Origin: Mycobacterium sp. DL
GTDB lineage: Bacteria > Actinomycetota > Actinomycetes > Mycobacteriales > Mycobacteriaceae
NCBI RefSeq assembly: GCF_039729195.1
Contig: NZ_CP155796.1
Location: 868,001-932,000, forward strand
Direction of reading: 5' to 3'
Length of the DNA: 64,000 nt
The notes beneath the pieces are model-generated. The model was not told the origin of the DNA. It saw only the letters and a list, made by a program, of their open reading frames with translations, and did not search any database. Positions within the stretch are counted from its first letter, which is position 1; the number at the start of each line of letters is the position of its first letter. A program made the position numbers and the translations under genes. This document shows positions 16,246-26,005 of the stretch, piece by piece.

Positions 16246-17445
16246 GTGCACGGTTCGGTCGCGTTCCTGATCGAGATCGGGCTGCTGCTGGTTGTTTTGA
16301 CGGTCATGGGTGCGCTCGCCCGGCGCATTTCGCTGTCGCCTATCCCGTTGTATCTCCTTGCCGGTCTGGCGCTGCACGACGGGGGACTGCCGTTGGATCC
16401 GTTGGTGGTCGAGTTCATCCAGACCGGCGCGACGGTCGGCGTCGTCCTGCTCCTGCTCACGCTGGGCCTGGAGTTCTCCGTCAGCGAGTTCGCCGCCAGC
16501 ATGCGGAGGCATCTGCCATCGGCGTGGGTGGATCTGGTGTTCAACGCCACCCCCGGCGCGATTGCCGGATGGCTGCTGGGACTCGATTTCGTCGGCATCC
16601 TCGCGATGGCGGGCATCACTTACATCTCATCGTCGGGCGTGGTCTCGCGACTGCTGACCGATCTGCGCCGGTTGGGCAACCGGGAGACCCCGGCTGTGCT
16701 GGCGGTGCTCGTTCTCGAGGATTTTGCGATGGCCGCCTATCTGCCGCTGCTGGCGGTCCTGGCCGCGGGCGGCGAATGGTGGCAGGCCGTCGCGGGGATG
16801 GCGATCGCCATGGCGGCCTTGGCGGTCGCCTTCCTCGGGTCCTACCGCTGGGGGCATCTCGTCGCGCGGCTGATGGCTCCTCCGGATTCGGAGTTGTTGT
16901 TGCTGCGCGTCCTCGGGGTGGCGCTGGTGGTCGCGGGTCTGGCTGAATACGTGCACGTCTCCGCCGCTGTCGGGGCGTTTCTGGTGGGCCTGACCCTCAC
17001 CGGGGAGTCAGCCGTGCGCGCCAGGGAGGTGCTCGGTCCACTACGCGACCTGTTCGCCGCGGTGTTCTTCGTGGCGATCGGGTTGGAGGTCGTGCCGGCG
17101 TCGATGATCCCGATGCTGCCCGCGGCGGTGCTGCTGGCGGTTGTCACCGCAGCGACCAAGATCGCCTCCGGTATGTATGCCGCGCGCCGCGAGGGTGTGG
17201 CGCGGCGGGCGCAGTGGCGGGCGGGCACCGCACTGATCGTTCGGGGTGAGTTCTCTCTGGTCATCATCGCTTTGGTGGGTGCGTCGATCCCGGTGATCGA
17301 AGCCATCGCGATGCCGTACGTATTCGTCCTGGCGTTCCTCGGTCCCGTCGCCACCCTGCTTGCCGGGCGCTCACGGTCGGGTCCGACATCGCCGCGGGTC
17401 AGGCGGGTCATCCGCAGTGCTCCAGGAGCCGGCGACACCGGTTGA
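16246..17445 (+). CDS. khtU: CPA2 family K+(Na+)/H+ antiporter, KhtU-like
   Basis: 399 aa with about 12 hydrophobic segments. LLLLTLGLEFSVSEF and the conserved GEFSLVI motif near the end are typical of CPA2 exchangers. With the KhtT-like protein directly upstream it matches Bacillus KhtTU, which expels K+ in exchange for protons. GTG at 16246. The kefB-type C-terminal RCK domain is missing because the regulator is a separate protein. It ends 7 bp from the convergent channel gene. Confidence 0.88.
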   Translation: MHGSVAFLIEIGLLLVVLTVMGALARRISLSPIPLYLLAGLALHDGGLPLDPLVVEFIQTGATVGVVLLLLTLGLEFSVSEFAASMRRHLPSAWVDLVFNATPGAIAGWLLGLDFVGILAMAGITYISSSGVVSRLLTDLRRLGNRETPAVLAVLVLEDFAMAAYLPLLAVLAAGGEWWQAVAGMAIAMAALAVAFLGSYRWGHLVARLMAPPDSELLLLRVLGVALVVAGLAEYVHVSAAVGAFLVGLTLTGESAVRAREVLGPLRDLFAAVFFVAIGLEVVPASMIPMLPAAVLLAVVTAATKIASGMYAARREGVARRAQWRAGTALIVRGEFSLVIIALVGASIPVIEAIAMPYVFVLAFLGPVATLLAGRSRSGPTSPRVRRVIRSAPGAGDTG

Positions 17446-17452
17446 CGCCAGT

Positions 17453-18202
17453 TCAGCGGGGCGACCACGCGTCGTCGCGAGTGTCTTCGCGGGTGTGCAC
17501 CCGAGCCGACAGCTGCCGGATCTCCTCGCGCAGATCGTCGATCTGGGCGGCCGTGGCAGCGCGATTGGCGGAGTCCTCCTGGGCTACCCGCTCCACGATC
17601 CAGGAGGCCACGGTCGCGGTGATGACACCGATGAGGCTGATCCCACCGATCATCAGCAGCACGGCGATCACCCGTCCCGTCGCTGTGACCGGGGACAGGT
17701 CGCCGTAGCCGACGGTGGTGACGGTCGTGATCGACCACCACACGGCATTGCCGAAGCTGGTGATCGTGGAGTCGGGGGCGTTGCGTTCGGTCTCCAGCAT
17801 CGCCAGCGACGCGACGTACACCAGCAACACGGCGCTGAGAGCGGTGTACGCGGCGACCCGGCCGCGGATGGCGTCGCCGCCCGCGCGGTGCAACACCTTG
17901 ACCAGCACCACCAGCCGCAGCAACCGCAACGGGCGCAGGAACGGCAGGACGACGATGGCCAGGTCGAGCAGGTGCCGGAAGAACCAGCGCACGCGGTGCG
18001 GCGCCAGCGACAACCGGACGAGGTAGTCCACGACGAACACCAGGTACAGCAGCGACATCACGCCGTTGAGCAGGTTCGTCAGCCCGCGGCCAGGATTCGC
18101 GAGCACCTGGACGGAGTATGCGACGAGGAAGACGACGGCCACCCCAGCCAGCACCCATTCGCTGCGGGACTCCCACCGTTCGAGACGCTCGGCTGAACCC
18201 AT
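17453..18202 (-). CDS. Voltage-gated-type potassium channel
   Basis: 249 aa. Six transmembrane segments, an S4-like helix rich in Arg (PFLRPLRLLRLVVLVKVL), and the selectivity filter TTVGYGD between S5 and S6 show a tetrameric K+ channel of the inner membrane. A C-terminal coiled coil (about residues 205-240, IDDLREEIRQL) probably helps tetramerisation. A TTG seven codons upstream is an alternative start. It converges on the KhtTU-like pair with a 7-bp gap, making a compact potassium-handling group. Confidence 0.88.
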   Translation of the reverse strand: MGSAERLERWESRSEWVLAGVAVVFLVAYSVQVLANPGRGLTNLLNGVMSLLYLVFVVDYLVRLSLAPHRVRWFFRHLLDLAIVVLPFLRPLRLLRLVVLVKVLHRAGGDAIRGRVAAYTALSAVLLVYVASLAMLETERNAPDSTITSFGNAVWWSITTVTTVGYGDLSPVTATGRVIAVLLMIGGISLIGVITATVASWIVERVAQEDSANRAATAAQIDDLREEIRQLSARVHTREDTRDDAWSPR

Positions 18203-18374
18203 CGAGCAGCACGCACCTTTCAAGGAATCTCACCGAGAGTGCATCGGTGTCAGGTACAGCGCGCCGCGACCAACAGCACGTGCACGTTCGGCGCCAGGAG
18301 TCTGCTCCACGTTACCGACGCGGCAATGCCAAACCCACGCCGCCGTCGTCGAACCCGATTAGCGTCGGTGAGTC

Positions 18375-19268
18375 ATGGACGTCCTGCGCACTCCCGACTC
18401 CCGATTCGCCGACCTGGCGGGCTTTCCGTTCGAGCCCCACTATGTCGACGTCATGGCCCCTGACAGCCCTCCGATGCGGATGCACTACGTCGACGAGGGA
18501 CCCCGCGACGGCGCACCTATCGTCCTGCTGCACGGTGAGCCGACGTGGAGCTACCTGTATCGCACCATGATTCCGCCGCTGGTCGACGCGGGCCACCGGG
18601 TGCTCGCACCGGATCTGATCGGGTTCGGGCGCTCCGACAAACCGGGCGACCTCGACGACTACACCTACCTGCGTCACGTCCAATGGGTGACGTCGTGGTT
18701 CGACGCGCTGGACCTCACCGACGTCACCGTCTTCGTGCAGGACTGGGGGTCGCTGATCGGGTTGCGCATCGTGGCCGAGCAGAGTGCGCGGTTCGCGCGG
18801 GTGGTGGTGGCCAACGGCTTCCTGCCGATCGCCGACCGTCCGGCCGTGCCGGCGTTTCGGATCTGGCGTGCCTTCGCGAAGCACTCGCCGTGGCTGAACG
18901 CCGGGTGGATCGTCGGCACCGGGACAGTCACCAAGGTGCCCGCCGCGGTCCGGGCGGGGTACGACGCACCGTTTCCCGACAAGCGCTACCAGGCCGGGGC
19001 GCGGGCGTTCCCGCAACTGGTGCCGACCTCGCCCGACGATCCGGCGGTGCCGGCCAACCGCGCCGCCTGGGAGGTGCTGGGCCGCTGGGACAAGCCGTTC
19101 CTGGCGCTGTTCGGGGCCAAGGATCCCATTCTCGGCAAGGCGGACCAGCCGCTCATCAGGCACGTCCCCGGTGCCGCGGGTCAACCGCACGCCCGGCTGC
19201 ACGGCAGCCATTTCGTCCAGGAGGACTGCGGCCCCGAGCTGGCCGAACGCATCCTGGCGTGGCGGTAA
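18375..19268 (+). CDS. Haloalkane dehalogenase
   Basis: 297 aa alpha/beta hydrolase. [11 protein letters not shown] (53-63) and VQDWGS (121-126) are dehalogenase signatures, with nucleophile Asp123, halide-contacting Trp124, acid Asp250 (GAKDP) and His279 (GSHF). Closest in character to DhmA-type enzymes of mycobacteria (about 300 aa). It hydrolyses carbon-halogen bonds to alcohol and halide in the cytoplasm. The physiological substrate is not known. TAGCGT ends 9 nt before the ATG, so the mRNA may be nearly leaderless. Confidence 0.9.
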   Translation: MDVLRTPDSRFADLAGFPFEPHYVDVMAPDSPPMRMHYVDEGPRDGAPIVLLHGEPTWSYLYRTMIPPLVDAGHRVLAPDLIGFGRSDKPGDLDDYTYLRHVQWVTSWFDALDLTDVTVFVQDWGSLIGLRIVAEQSARFARVVVANGFLPIADRPAVPAFRIWRAFAKHSPWLNAGWIVGTGTVTKVPAAVRAGYDAPFPDKRYQAGARAFPQLVPTSPDDPAVPANRAAWEVLGRWDKPFLALFGAKDPILGKADQPLIRHVPGAAGQPHARLHGSHFVQEDCGPELAERILAWR

Positions 19269-19346
19269 CACGTCACCTCTTCGTCACTGTGATGTATTTC
19301 ACAATAGGCGTAGCCTGGGAGGCGTCTCTCCAGGAAAGGGGATGCG

Positions 19347-19658
19347 ATGAAAGGCGCACATCGCGATCCGGTGGATCACGCTCGCACAACCCAACCGCAT
19401 GCCGGTGAGTCCTTCATCGACACGCTGTGGCTGCCCGGACTGATTCTCATCGGTCTCGGCACCGTCCTGATCGCCGGCACCGTGGCGGCGACGGCCTACG
19501 GAAGCCGCGACGTGTCATTGGTCCTGGGCCTGATCGCCGGGGCGCTGGTCACGGCCGGCGCACTGCTGATCACCTTGGAACACCAGCGGGTCAAGCGGGT
19601 GGAACGGCAGTGGCATGCCGAGCACCCGGATCGCACGTCGCACCTGCGCGCGAGCTAG
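19347..19658 (+). CDS. Small two-helix membrane protein, UsfY-like
   Basis: 103 aa. An N-terminal hydrophilic DPVDHARTTQPHAGESF stretch is followed by two membrane helices (about 28-50 and 57-77) and a basic tail. The DPVDH...TTRPHAG pattern is what I recall for mycobacterial UsfY proteins, named for a gene next to sigF; the match is from memory. AGGAAAGGGG precedes the ATG. Upstream, ATAGGCGTAGCCTGGGA includes a TAGCCT -10 box and resembles the promoter of the gene at 52346. Confidence 0.72.
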   Translation: MKGAHRDPVDHARTTQPHAGESFIDTLWLPGLILIGLGTVLIAGTVAATAYGSRDVSLVLGLIAGALVTAGALLITLEHQRVKRVERQWHAEHPDRTSHLRAS

Positions 19659-19673
19659 CAGTTCCGCGCGTCC

Positions 19674-19712
19674 CAAGACGATCGCGCAACAAACCCGGAC
19701 GCCGGCGTCTTG
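19674..19712 (+). terminator. Possible terminator hairpin
   Basis: Arms CAAGACG (19674-19680) and CGTCTTG (19706-19712) pair perfectly across a 25-nt loop, 15 nt after the UsfY-like gene. The large loop makes a strong terminator uncertain. Confidence 0.35.
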
Positions 19713-19745
19713 TCCCGCTTGCGCGGGCAGAGTTGGCTTCTCGGC

Positions 19746-20486
19746 ATGAAGACAGTGCTGATCACCGGTTGCTCCTCGGGCTACGGTCTGGCGACCGTGC
19801 TCCGGTTCCACGACGAGGGCTGGAATGTCCTCGCTACCATGCGAACTCCGCGCGACGGCGCGCTGCCCCACTCGGACCGGCTGCGGGTTCTCGCCCTCGA
19901 CGTCACCGACCCGGGCAGTGTCTCCCATGCCGTTGGGTCCAGCGGCCCGATCGATGTCCTCGTCAACAACGCGGGGATCGGCGCAGTCGGCGCGTTCGAG
20001 GCGACGTCGATGCAGGTCGTTCGAGAGTTGTTCGACACCAACACCTTCGGGGTGATGGCCATGACGCAGGCTGTGGTGCCCCAGATGCGTGAACGCCGAT
20101 CTGGTGTCATCGTCAACGTCACGTCGAGCGTGACCCTGGCCGCGATGCCGCTGGCGGCGGCATACACCGCCAGCAAGATGGCCGTCGAAGGTTTCACGGC
20201 GTCGCTGGCCCTCGAACTCGACTTCTTCGACGTGCGGGCCAAGTTGGTGCAACCGGGTTACGGCCCGGGCACACAGTTCGCCAGCAACGGCTCCGAGCGG
20301 ATGGCAGGTCTGATACCGCCTGCGTACCAAGCGTTTGCGGAGCCGATCATGAATTCGTTCGGCCAGCCGGGGGCCGTGACCACCCCGCCCGATGTCGCCG
20401 ACGTCGTCTATCTCGCGGCCACCGATCTGTCTGATCGACTCCGGTATCCCGCCGGTGCGGATGCGGTCGCTCTTGCGCAGGCCTAG
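19746..20486 (+). CDS. Short-chain dehydrogenase/reductase
   Basis: 246 aa Rossmann protein. ITGCSSGYGLAT (cofactor site), LVNNAGIG, a catalytic serine in NVTSSVTL, and YTASK (Tyr and Lys of the YxxxK motif) are all present. The family reduces or oxidises carbonyl/hydroxyl groups with NAD(P)(H); the missing Asp after beta2 with ATMRT instead suggests NADPH. The substrate is not predictable. ATG at 19746 begins the Rossmann fold directly. The next gene, an AraC regulator, may control it. Confidence 0.87.
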   Translation: MKTVLITGCSSGYGLATVLRFHDEGWNVLATMRTPRDGALPHSDRLRVLALDVTDPGSVSHAVGSSGPIDVLVNNAGIGAVGAFEATSMQVVRELFDTNTFGVMAMTQAVVPQMRERRSGVIVNVTSSVTLAAMPLAAAYTASKMAVEGFTASLALELDFFDVRAKLVQPGYGPGTQFASNGSERMAGLIPPAYQAFAEPIMNSFGQPGAVTTPPDVADVVYLAATDLSDRLRYPAGADAVALAQA

Positions 20487-20502
20487 GAGGCCCTTGCTCC
20501 AC

Positions 20503-20508
20503 TAGCGT
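20503..20508 (+). promoter_or_regulatory. TANNNT -10 box of the AraC gene
   Basis: TAGCGT ends 6 nt before the GTG at 20515, leaderless spacing. Confidence 0.4.
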
Positions 20509-20514
20509 TGCCCT

Positions 20515-21462
20515 GTGGGCGCACGCGATGCCGGAATCGTCGACTCCGGTCCGATGGAGGTGTTGATGTCGCTGCTGCGCCCCGAAGCCGTGCTGTCGAA
20601 GATCGTCACCGGCGGCGGGGACTGGAGCGTGCGCAAACCCCGCTACGGCGATCCGGCGTTCTGCCTGATGCTGCAGGGCTCGTGTGTGCTCGATCCGGAG
20701 GGCCTCGAACGGATCGCGTTGCGGCAGGGCGACTTCCTGCTGCTGCCCGAGACGCCGGGGTTCACCCTCGGCGACGGCGGCGATGTGGAACCGACCTTCG
20801 CCCCGCTGGACCACTCCACGCAGACCCGCCACGGCTGCGAGTCGTCGCCGGTCACGATGCGGATGCTCGGCGGCTACTTCCGGTTCGACGCTGCCAACGC
20901 GACGCTGCTGACCTCGTTGCTGCCGCCGGTCATCCTCGTCCGCCGAGACGAACCGGGCTCATCGCGGCTGACCCGGCTGGTCGAGCTCATCGCCGACGAG
21001 GCCGACGCCACCGGCGCCTGCCGGGACGCGATCCTGCAACGGCTCGTCGAGGTGCTGTTGATCGAGGCGATCCGGGTGCATGCGACGCCGCAGTGGGGCA
21101 GCGAGGAGAAGGGGTTGATCGCGGGGTTGTCCGATCCCGTGCTGGCACCGGCACTCCACCAACTGCACGCCGACATCGCCCGCGGGTGGACCGTCGAGCA
21201 TCTGGCGCGGGCGGCGTCGGTGTCACGCGCCGTTTTTGCACAGCGCTTCACCCGCACCATGGGCATGCCACCGATGCAGTACCTGCTGGGGTGGCGGGTC
21301 GCGTTGGCCAAGGACCTGCTCAGGGCGGAACGCCTGTCCACCGCACAGGTAGCCGCCCGGGTGGGGTATCAGTCCGCCGCTGCGTTCACCACGGCGTTCA
21401 CCCGGCTCACCGGATGTTCTCCGACGGAGTTCGCGCGAGGCTCGGGACAGTCACACCCTTAA
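20515..21462 (+). CDS. AraC family regulator with cupin domain
   Basis: 315 aa. The first ~190 residues form an AraC-type cupin sensor (PRYGDPAFCLMLQGSCVLD, LRQGDFLLLPETPGF). The last ~100 hold two helix-turn-helix units (WTVEHLARAASVSRAVFAQRF and TAQVAARVGYQSAAAFTTAF). Such regulators often control neighbouring oxidoreductases, and the SDR gene 28 bp upstream is the obvious candidate. The GTG start fits the -10 box; the ATG at 20566 is an alternative that begins nearer the cupin. Confidence 0.88.
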   Translation: MGARDAGIVDSGPMEVLMSLLRPEAVLSKIVTGGGDWSVRKPRYGDPAFCLMLQGSCVLDPEGLERIALRQGDFLLLPETPGFTLGDGGDVEPTFAPLDHSTQTRHGCESSPVTMRMLGGYFRFDAANATLLTSLLPPVILVRRDEPGSSRLTRLVELIADEADATGACRDAILQRLVEVLLIEAIRVHATPQWGSEEKGLIAGLSDPVLAPALHQLHADIARGWTVEHLARAASVSRAVFAQRFTRTMGMPPMQYLLGWRVALAKDLLRAERLSTAQVAARVGYQSAAAFTTAFTRLTGCSPTEFARGSGQSHP

Positions 21463-21561
21463 CACGTGCCACTCACGAGCGGGGACAACACCGTGAGTTC
21501 CTCACCGGAGGGCGTCAAAAGGTAGTGTCGTCGGTTGATCGCAAACAGATCGGGGGCTCCC

Positions 21562-22758
21562 ATGAACCTCGTGCTCGGTTTGTCGATGACCTCTTCATCG
21601 GTGCGCTGGGTGCTTGTCGAAGGCACGACAGGCGAAGGCGAAACTCTCGACCGAGGGTCGCTGCCCGTCGACACTGACGCAGCGTTCGACGCTGACGTGC
21701 TGCTCAACGCTCTTTTTGACAAGGCCGCCGGCAATCAGGTGCATGCCATCGGACTCACCTGGACCGGCGCGGCCGAAGCCACCGCCAGCGCGGTCTGGCA
21801 GGCCCTGACCGACCGCCAGGCGGAGAACGTCATCGCGATCTCGGATCTCGAGGCCGCCGAGGCGTTGACCCGTGGGATCGCCGATATCGCCGGATACGAC
21901 CGCGTGGTGGTGTGTGTCGTCGAGCCCGGCTCCGCGGTGGTCGCCGCGGTCACCCCGGACGGGGTGACCGCCGACCGGGTGGATGCCTCGGCTGTGGATG
22001 TCGAGGGTCTTTCCCCCGACGCCGTTTTTGTGGTCGGTTCCGGCGATGTCGACTCTGCGGTGTCGACGCTGGAGCGCACCACCCGCGCGCCGGTCATCTC
22101 CGCCGACGAGGCCGATCTCGCGCTGGCCAGGGGAGCAGCGCTGGCGTCCGCGTCGGCGGTGTCGCTCCTCGATGCCCAGGCAGAGCCTGCACGCCGGCAG
22201 TTCTCGCCGACGTTGACGCTGGCCTCGGTGCTCGCCGCCGCGGTCGTGACGTTTGTCGTCTCGCTGTCGGTGGCGTTGGGCATGACGCTGAGCCCTGACA
22301 ACGAAGCACCGCAGATGGCGCGCTCGGAGCAACCGGTGCGTGAAGCCGCGCCGCCGTCACCGGCGAAGGCTGCTCCGGTCGCTCCGAAACCGGCTGCTCC
22401 GCCCCGCGAAGCGCCGGTGGAGGCCGAGAAGGTCGCTGCTGCGATCCCGGTGCCCGACGCGGCGCCGAGGATCGACCCGCCGGCAGCCCCGGTGGCACCG
22501 CCTCCGGTGTATCAGGAACCGATCGCCCCGCCGCCCGCCTACATTCCGCCCGCCCCGGCCTACGTGCCGCCCGTGCCGCCGCCGAACTACCTGCCGCCGG
22601 CCCCGGCTCCCGCACCCGCGTACGTGCCTCCGGTGCTACCGCCGCCCGCGCAGGTCCCCAACACGGTGCCGCAGTATGAGGAACCCCGGCTGCGTGATCG
22701 GATCATCGAGCGCATCCCGATCATCAACCGCTTCCACGAGCCGAACCCCTACGGCTGA
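21562..22758 (+). CDS. Membrane protein with proline-rich external tail, DUF7159-type
   Basis: 398 aa. About 220 N-terminal residues form a soluble domain starting MNLVLGLSMTSSSVRWVLVE, reminiscent of actin/ASKHA-like folds, with DRVVVCVVEPG and VFVVGSGDVD. One membrane helix lies at about 221-245 and is followed by a ~150-residue tail rich in Pro, Ala and Tyr with repeated PPAYxPP units. I recall the family as DUF7159 of mycobacteria; this is not checked. The tail would cross the cell wall. GGGGGC lies before the ATG. Confidence 0.75.
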   Translation: MNLVLGLSMTSSSVRWVLVEGTTGEGETLDRGSLPVDTDAAFDADVLLNALFDKAAGNQVHAIGLTWTGAAEATASAVWQALTDRQAENVIAISDLEAAEALTRGIADIAGYDRVVVCVVEPGSAVVAAVTPDGVTADRVDASAVDVEGLSPDAVFVVGSGDVDSAVSTLERTTRAPVISADEADLALARGAALASASAVSLLDAQAEPARRQFSPTLTLASVLAAAVVTFVVSLSVALGMTLSPDNEAPQMARSEQPVREAAPPSPAKAAPVAPKPAAPPREAPVEAEKVAAAIPVPDAAPRIDPPAAPVAPPPVYQEPIAPPPAYIPPAPAYVPPVPPPNYLPPAPAPAPAYVPPVLPPPAQVPNTVPQYEEPRLRDRIIERIPIINRFHEPNPYG

Positions 22759-22783
22759 CCGCCCCAGCGCGAGCCCCCTTGCG

Positions 22784-22842
22784 CCGAAACTGTATTCCGC
22801 GCGCGATATTACGAGTGATCGCCGCGTGGAATACAGTTTCGG
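22784..22842. repeat. Palindromic intergenic repeat, family B copy 1
   Basis: 20-bp arms 22784-22803 and 22823-22842 (CCGAAACTGTATTCCGCGCG / CGCGTGGAATACAGTTTCGG) with one mismatch. It sits between convergent genes ending at 22758 and 22862, a place suited to a two-way terminator. Confidence 0.75.
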
Positions 22843-22861
22843 AGATGGCGCCGGCGGGGCG

Positions 22862-23827
22862 TCAGGGTGTGACGAGATTGCGCAGCGGTTCGCCGCGCTG
22901 CAGCCGTGAGATGTTGGCCGCAACTTCGTCGACGCGCCCGGTGAATGTGTCACTGGTGACTCCCGACGTGTGCGGGGTCATCAGCACGTTCGATAGCTGC
23001 GCGAAGGGCAGATCGCTTGGCGCGCCGCGGCCGCCGTCCGTCGGGTAGTGGTACCAGACGTCGATGGCGGCGCCCTTGATCACCCCGTTGGCCAAAGCGT
23101 CGTAGAGCGCCTGCTCCTGGACGAGCGGCCCGCGGCCGACGTTGATCAGCACACCCTCGGGCCCGAGCTCCTCGAGCTGCGACGCGCCGATCATGCCCTC
23201 GGTGTGGCTGTTCAGCGGCGCCGACACCACGGCCACATCACATTCACGCAGCAGCCGGTTCAGGTCGGAGGTGTCACCGGTCCACCGCAGGCCGGTATCG
23301 CCGGAGACCTGGCCGGACCCCGTCACCGCCGCGGCGGTACACCCGAAGGTGCGCAACAGGTTCCAGCTGCGCAGGCCGATGTGACCGAAGCCGACGAAGC
23401 CGATGTGCGCGTCACCGAACAGCGGCGGCTGTGCGATGGCGCTGTCGTAGACCGGTGACGCCCAGACGTTGTCGCGGAGCGATCGGTCCTGGGCGAGGAA
23501 TCCGCGGCGGAGCATCACCGCCGATGCGACGACGTACTCGGCGATCGACCGACCGTGATGGAAAGTGTTCGCCACCAGCACATCCGGTGGCAGCGAACCG
23601 AAATCGATCTTGTCGGTTCCGGCACCGGCGACGTGGATGAGCCGCAGCTTCTCGGCCGTGCGTGCCATCTCGGCGTCGAACCGGCTGCCGACGAACACCT
23701 CGGCGTCGCGCAGGTCCGCGTTCGGCACCCCGCCGATGCGCCAGCGGATGTCCGCGCCGGCAGGCACGATCGCCTCGAACCGCTCGCGGTGGGGTACCAC
23801 ATTGGGGTCGGCGACAACGATCAGCAT
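22862..23827 (-). CDS. D-isomer 2-hydroxyacid dehydrogenase
   Basis: 321 aa. NAD-binding GFVGFGHIGLRSWN, a DVAVVSAPLNSHTEG strand, INVGRGPLV with the catalytic Arg region, and a terminal TPHTSG holding the catalytic His are the marks of D-2-hydroxyacid dehydrogenases. It would interconvert a 2-keto acid and a D-2-hydroxy acid. It is the last gene of the sugar-acid operon, 1 bp from the glucarate dehydratase stop, so a role with glucarate-derived or similar keto acids is plausible. Confidence 0.88.
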   Translation of the reverse strand: MLIVVADPNVVPHRERFEAIVPAGADIRWRIGGVPNADLRDAEVFVGSRFDAEMARTAEKLRLIHVAGAGTDKIDFGSLPPDVLVANTFHHGRSIAEYVVASAVMLRRGFLAQDRSLRDNVWASPVYDSAIAQPPLFGDAHIGFVGFGHIGLRSWNLLRTFGCTAAAVTGSGQVSGDTGLRWTGDTSDLNRLLRECDVAVVSAPLNSHTEGMIGASQLEELGPEGVLINVGRGPLVQEQALYDALANGVIKGAAIDVWYHYPTDGGRGAPSDLPFAQLSNVLMTPHTSGVTSDTFTGRVDEVAANISRLQRGEPLRNLVTP

Positions 23828-23828
23828 C

Positions 23829-25172
23829 TCAACCTCGTTGCAGGGCAGGCCGTTTACTGTCGAACGTCCAACCCGGAATCAGGTACTGCATGGCCATGGC
23901 GTCGTCGCGACCGCCTAATCCTTCGCTATGGTACAGGTCGTTTGCCGCGGCGACGGCGGCTTCGTCAAGCGCCACGCCGAGTCCGGGTGCGTCCGGCACG
24001 GTGAGGTAGCCGTCAATTATCTGATAGGGCGCGGTGGTGATCTGCTGGCCGTCCTGCCAGATCCAGTGGGTGTCGATGGCGGTGATGTCGCCGGGCGCCG
24101 CCGCGGCGACGTGGGTGAACATCGCCAGCGAGACGTCGAAGTGGTTGTTGGAGTGCGATCCCCACGTCAGGCCCCAGGCGTCGCAGAGTTGGGCGACGCG
24201 CACGGAACCGGCCATCGTCCAGAAATGCGGGTCGGCCAACGGGATGTCCACCGCGCCGGAGCGGATCGCGTGCCCCATCTCGCGCCAGTCGGTGGCGATC
24301 ATGTTCGTCGCGGTCGGCAGTCCGGTGGCGCGTTTGAACTCCGCCATCACCTCTCGCCCGGAGAACCCGCCCTCCGGTCCGACCGGATCCTCGGCGTAGG
24401 CCAGGACGTCGCGCAGCTCGCGGCAGGTCGTGATGGCGTCGTCCAGGAGCCAGCCACCGTTGGGGTCCAACGTGATCCGGGCATCCGGGAAGCGGTCGGC
24501 CAGCGCGATGACGGCCTTCGCCTCGTCGGCGGCGGGCAGCACCCCGCCCTTGAGTTTGAAATCGCTGAAGCCGTAGCGGTCGCGGGCCGCCTCGGCGAGG
24601 CGGACCACCGCCTCGGGTGTCAGTGCCTCCTCGTGGCGTACCCGCAGCCATTCGTCGGCCCCGGCTTGCTCGTCGGCGGGGGACTGATAGGCGAGGTCGG
24701 TCTTGGTGCGGTCGCCGACGAAGAACAGGTATCCGAGGGCCTGTACCCGTGAACGCTGGCGGCCGTCGCCGAGCAGTGCCGCCACCGGCACCTCGAGGTG
24801 CTGGCCGAGCAGGTCCAGAAGCGCGGATTCCACTGCGGTGACGGCATGGACGGCGATCCGTAGATCGAAGGTCTGGGCTCCGCGGCCGCCGGCGTCGCGG
24901 CCGGCGAACTCGCGGCGCATGTCGGCGAGCATGGCGTGGTAGTCACCGATTCCGCGGCCGGTGAGCAGCGCGCGGGCGTCCTCCAGGGTGCGCCGGATCG
25001 GCTCGCCACCGGGGACTTCGCCGACCCCGGTGTTGCCGGCGGAGTCGTGGATGATCACCAGGTTCCGGGTGAAGAACGGGCCGTGGGCGCCGGACAGGTT
25101 CAGCAGCATGCTGTCGCGGCCGGCGATCGGCACCACGGTGACGTCGGTGACGACGGGTGTTCTGGGGCTCAT
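23829..25172 (-). CDS. gudD: Glucarate dehydratase (enolase superfamily)
   Basis: 447 aa, the usual GudD length. It carries the KxK motif Lys206/Lys208 (FKLKGG), metal ligands Asp236, Asn238 and Glu261 (LDPNGG, YAEDP), Asn290, and the second base His340 in WGSHSN. These match, shifted by one, the residues of E. coli GudD. The enzyme dehydrates D-glucarate to 5-dehydro-4-deoxyglucarate. Cytoplasmic. It follows the IclR gene with a 25-bp gap in a nine-gene operon. A second, shorter paralogue lies at 35410-36669. Confidence 0.93.
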   Translation of the reverse strand: MSPRTPVVTDVTVVPIAGRDSMLLNLSGAHGPFFTRNLVIIHDSAGNTGVGEVPGGEPIRRTLEDARALLTGRGIGDYHAMLADMRREFAGRDAGGRGAQTFDLRIAVHAVTAVESALLDLLGQHLEVPVAALLGDGRQRSRVQALGYLFFVGDRTKTDLAYQSPADEQAGADEWLRVRHEEALTPEAVVRLAEAARDRYGFSDFKLKGGVLPAADEAKAVIALADRFPDARITLDPNGGWLLDDAITTCRELRDVLAYAEDPVGPEGGFSGREVMAEFKRATGLPTATNMIATDWREMGHAIRSGAVDIPLADPHFWTMAGSVRVAQLCDAWGLTWGSHSNNHFDVSLAMFTHVAAAAPGDITAIDTHWIWQDGQQITTAPYQIIDGYLTVPDAPGLGVALDEAAVAAANDLYHSEGLGGRDDAMAMQYLIPGWTFDSKRPALQRG

Positions 25173-25197
25173 GGCTTTCCTCCGGTTCTTCTGGTGG

Positions 25198-25995
25198 TCA
25201 CGACGCGAACCATCGGTCGCCGTCGGCCAGGGGGCGGACCACGCGAGACACTTTGTCTCCCATGGCTCGTAGTGCGTCGACGATGGCGCGTTCGCGCTCT
25301 GGTGTCAGTCGGTCGACAGGCACCGAGGCGCTGATCGCATCCTGGACGGGTCTGCAGTAGCGCAGCGGCACCGCGAAGCACCGCAACCCGACGGTGTTCT
25401 CCTCGTCGTCGGTGGCGTAACCGCGCACCCGGACGTCGTCGAGCGCGAGGTCGAGTGCCTCGCGATCGGTGATCGTCTTGGGCGTCAGGCTTTTCAGCGC
25501 CGCCGGGACGTGCTCGTCGCGGTCGACCCCGAAGCGTTCGGCCAGCAGCGCCTTGCCCAGCGAGGTCGCGTACGCGGGCAGCCTGCGGCCGACCCGATTC
25601 GAGCTGCGCAGATACTGTTTGGACTCGCGGGTCGCCAGGTACACGATGTCGGTGCCGTCGAGTCGGCCGAGATGGAACGTCTCGTCGAGTTCGGTGCGCA
25701 GGTCTTCGAGGAACGGGGTGATCAGCGGCAGATACGGGTCGCTGTCGAGATAGCTGGTGCCGACCAGCAGCGCGCGGATACCGATGCCGTAGAGGGTGCC
25801 GGAGGTGTCCGACCGCACCCAGCCTTGACATACCAGGGTGCGCAACAAGGCGTGGGCGCTGCTGCGCGGCATCCCGAGCGCATCGCTGATCTCCCGCAAC
25901 CGCGCCGGATCGTCGTGGCGGGCGGCCAGGTATTCGAGCAGTTCGACCGTGCGGACCGCCGACTTGACCTTGCGCACCGAGACGTCTTCGGTCAC
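25198..25995 (-). CDS. IclR family transcriptional regulator
   Basis: 265 aa. The N-terminal winged helix ([16 protein letters not shown] ... [14 protein letters not shown]) is followed by the IclR ligand domain ([23 protein letters not shown]). IclR proteins of sugar-acid operons respond to aromatic or sugar-acid pathway intermediates. Its position inside the operon, just before gudD, suggests it senses glucarate or a product and controls the operon promoter near 32.3 kb. Confidence 0.9.
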   Translation of the reverse strand: MTEDVSVRKVKSAVRTVELLEYLAARHDDPARLREISDALGMPRSSAHALLRTLVCQGWVRSDTSGTLYGIGIRALLVGTSYLDSDPYLPLITPFLEDLRTELDETFHLGRLDGTDIVYLATRESKQYLRSSNRVGRRLPAYATSLGKALLAERFGVDRDEHVPAALKSLTPKTITDREALDLALDDVRVRGYATDDEENTVGLRCFAVPLRYCRPVQDAISASVPVDRLTPERERAIVDALRAMGDKVSRVVRPLADGDRWFAS

Positions 25996-26005
25996 CGTCC
26001 GCTCC

